From contig NZ_LGDW01000051.1 in the NCBI RefSeq assembly GCF_001280005.1, positions 33,985 to 97,984 on the forward strand: a DNA stretch of 64,000 nt, read 5' to 3'. Both the position numbers and the translations under genes were made by a program. Positions 63,218-64,000 of the stretch are shown one piece after another. Origin of the DNA: Streptomyces sp. NRRL WC-3618 (lineage in GTDB: Bacteria; Actinomycetota; Actinomycetes; Streptomycetales; Streptomycetaceae). The notes below the pieces were generated by a model. That model saw only the letters and a program-made list of their open reading frames with translations, was not told where the DNA came from and searched no databases. The first letter of the stretch is position 1. The number at the start of each line of letters is the position of its first letter.

Positions 63218-63997
63218 ATGTCCAGGTACGACTGGGATATGACCCACGAGGGAATCGAGCGGGCCCGGTCCGTGATCGAGCCGGTGCGTAAAGAAGTGAC
63301 CGCCCACCCGATTTACCAGCGGATAAACACCAGGGAGCACTTGGCGACGTTCATGGAACATCATGCGTTCGCGGTATGGGACTTCATGTCCCTGCTCAAG
63401 TCGTTGCAGCGGGAGCTGACCTGTGTCGACGTCCCCTGGGTGCCGCGCGGGTCCGAGGTGAGCCGGCGTCTCATCAACGACATCGTGCTCGTGGAGGAGA
63501 GCGACGAGCTGAACGGCGGCTTCACCAGCCACTTCGAGCTGTACCGCGCCGGCATGGACGAGGCGGCGGCGGACACGTCCCGGCTCGACACGTTCATCGC
63601 TCTGGTGGGGGAGGGGCACGACGTGGACTCGGCGCTGCGTGTCGCCCAAGTCCCGGGCCCGGCAGCCGAGTTCGTCCGCGCCACGTTCGAGATCATCAAC
63701 GACCGGCCACTGCACTGCCGGGCCGCGGCGTTCGCCTTCTCCCGGGAGGACCTCATCCCGGACATGTTCGACCAGGTGATCAAGGAGGAGGGCACGGACC
63801 GGTACCCCCTGTTCCGCGACTACCTCTCCCGGCACATCGAGGTCGACGGCGAGGAACACACCCCGATGGCCATGCAGATGGTCGCCGACCTGTGCGGCAC
63901 GAGCGACGTGCACTGGGCGGAGGCGGCGGAAACGGCCACGGACGCGTTGGCGGCGAGGGTGCGGTTGTGGGATGGGGTGGTGGGGGCGATGGGGTAG
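63218..63997 (+). CDS. DUF3050 haem-oxygenase-like oxygenase
   Basis: 259 residues from ATG 63218 (GAGGGAG eight bases upstream). The DUF3050 pattern is seen in [74 protein letters not shown] and [17 protein letters not shown]. The Glu/His pairs in a seven-helix frame recall haem-oxygenase-like di-metal oxygenases (HDOs, relatives of UndA, BesC, SznF), many of which oxidise amines in natural-product pathways. Divergent from the pABA operon and probably co-regulated through the palindrome at 63056-63073. Di-iron use and amine oxidation are inference. Confidence 0.85.
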   Translation: MSRYDWDMTHEGIERARSVIEPVRKEVTAHPIYQRINTREHLATFMEHHAFAVWDFMSLLKSLQRELTCVDVPWVPRGSEVSRRLINDIVLVEESDELNGGFTSHFELYRAGMDEAAADTSRLDTFIALVGEGHDVDSALRVAQVPGPAAEFVRATFEIINDRPLHCRAAAFAFSREDLIPDMFDQVIKEEGTDRYPLFRDYLSRHIEVDGEEHTPMAMQMVADLCGTSDVHWAEAAETATDALAARVRLWDGVVGAMG

Positions 63998-64000
63998 GTG

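Overview
The window is a high-GC actinobacterial chromosome segment, almost certainly from a Streptomyces species. The evidence is very strong third-position G/C bias, frequent GTG and occasional TTG starts, a LAXTG-type sortase substrate, several HTH genes fused to membrane segments, a c-di-AMP (ydaO-type) riboswitch on a cell-wall hydrolase gene, and housekeeping gene order. From memory, not from a search, the order guaA ... pcrA ... icmB ... sucCD ... purNH ... folD ... mdh matches the S. coelicolor core region around SCO4780-SCO4830.

Layout. 1-2.3 kb: the 3' end of a GMC oxidoreductase, a LADTG cell-wall protein, a gene-poor stretch with two strong hairpins, and a chorismate mutase. 2.7-9.5 kb: guaA, a PPOX-fold protein, a class II aldolase, a DUF4429/SHOCT protein next to an 18-bp minisatellite, a membrane protein and a DoxX protein. 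9.2-13.3 kb: an envelope-stress module with a PspC-domain membrane protein facing a PspC-domain histidine kinase and its NarL-type regulator. 13.3-22 kb: two tandem NlpC/P60 hydrolases (one behind a c-di-AMP riboswitch), pcrA, a membrane-anchored M23 peptidase and a lipase.

22.2-31.1 kb: icmB (B12-binding mutase subunit), then two divergent arms, SWIM-DUF5691 on the minus strand and MoxR AAA+-DUF5682-VWA on the plus strand. Their shared promoter region carries an inverted pair of identical 10-bp motifs. It is a conserved but functionally unassigned ATPase/VWA system. 31-50 kb is core metabolism (sucCD, purNH, folD, mdh) with secreted small proteins, several HTH-membrane fusion regulators, an RDD protein and DUF3017/DUF6350 membrane proteins between the operons.

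50-54.7 kb is more variable: a MarR-GNAT regulator with a palindromic operator, a DUF5954 protein, a secreted PQQ-type sugar dehydrogenase, a 301-bp internally deleted insertion sequence with imperfect terminal inverted repeats, and an AhpD-like protein. 54.8-64 kb is the left part of a probable specialised-metabolite cluster. Six minus-strand genes, mostly linked by 4-bp start/stop overlaps, encode an ABM-domain membrane protein, fused PabA-PabB aminodeoxychorismate synthase, a benzoate-CoA-ligase-like enzyme, a second adenylate-forming enzyme, a class A flavin monooxygenase and a PabC-like aminotransferase/lyase. A divergent gene encodes a DUF3050 haem-oxygenase-like (probable di-metal) oxygenase, and an 18-bp palindrome lies between them. 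The set predicts synthesis, CoA activation and oxidation of p-aminobenzoate; the cluster probably continues past the right edge.

No tRNA, rRNA, CRISPR array or intact mobile element was seen.
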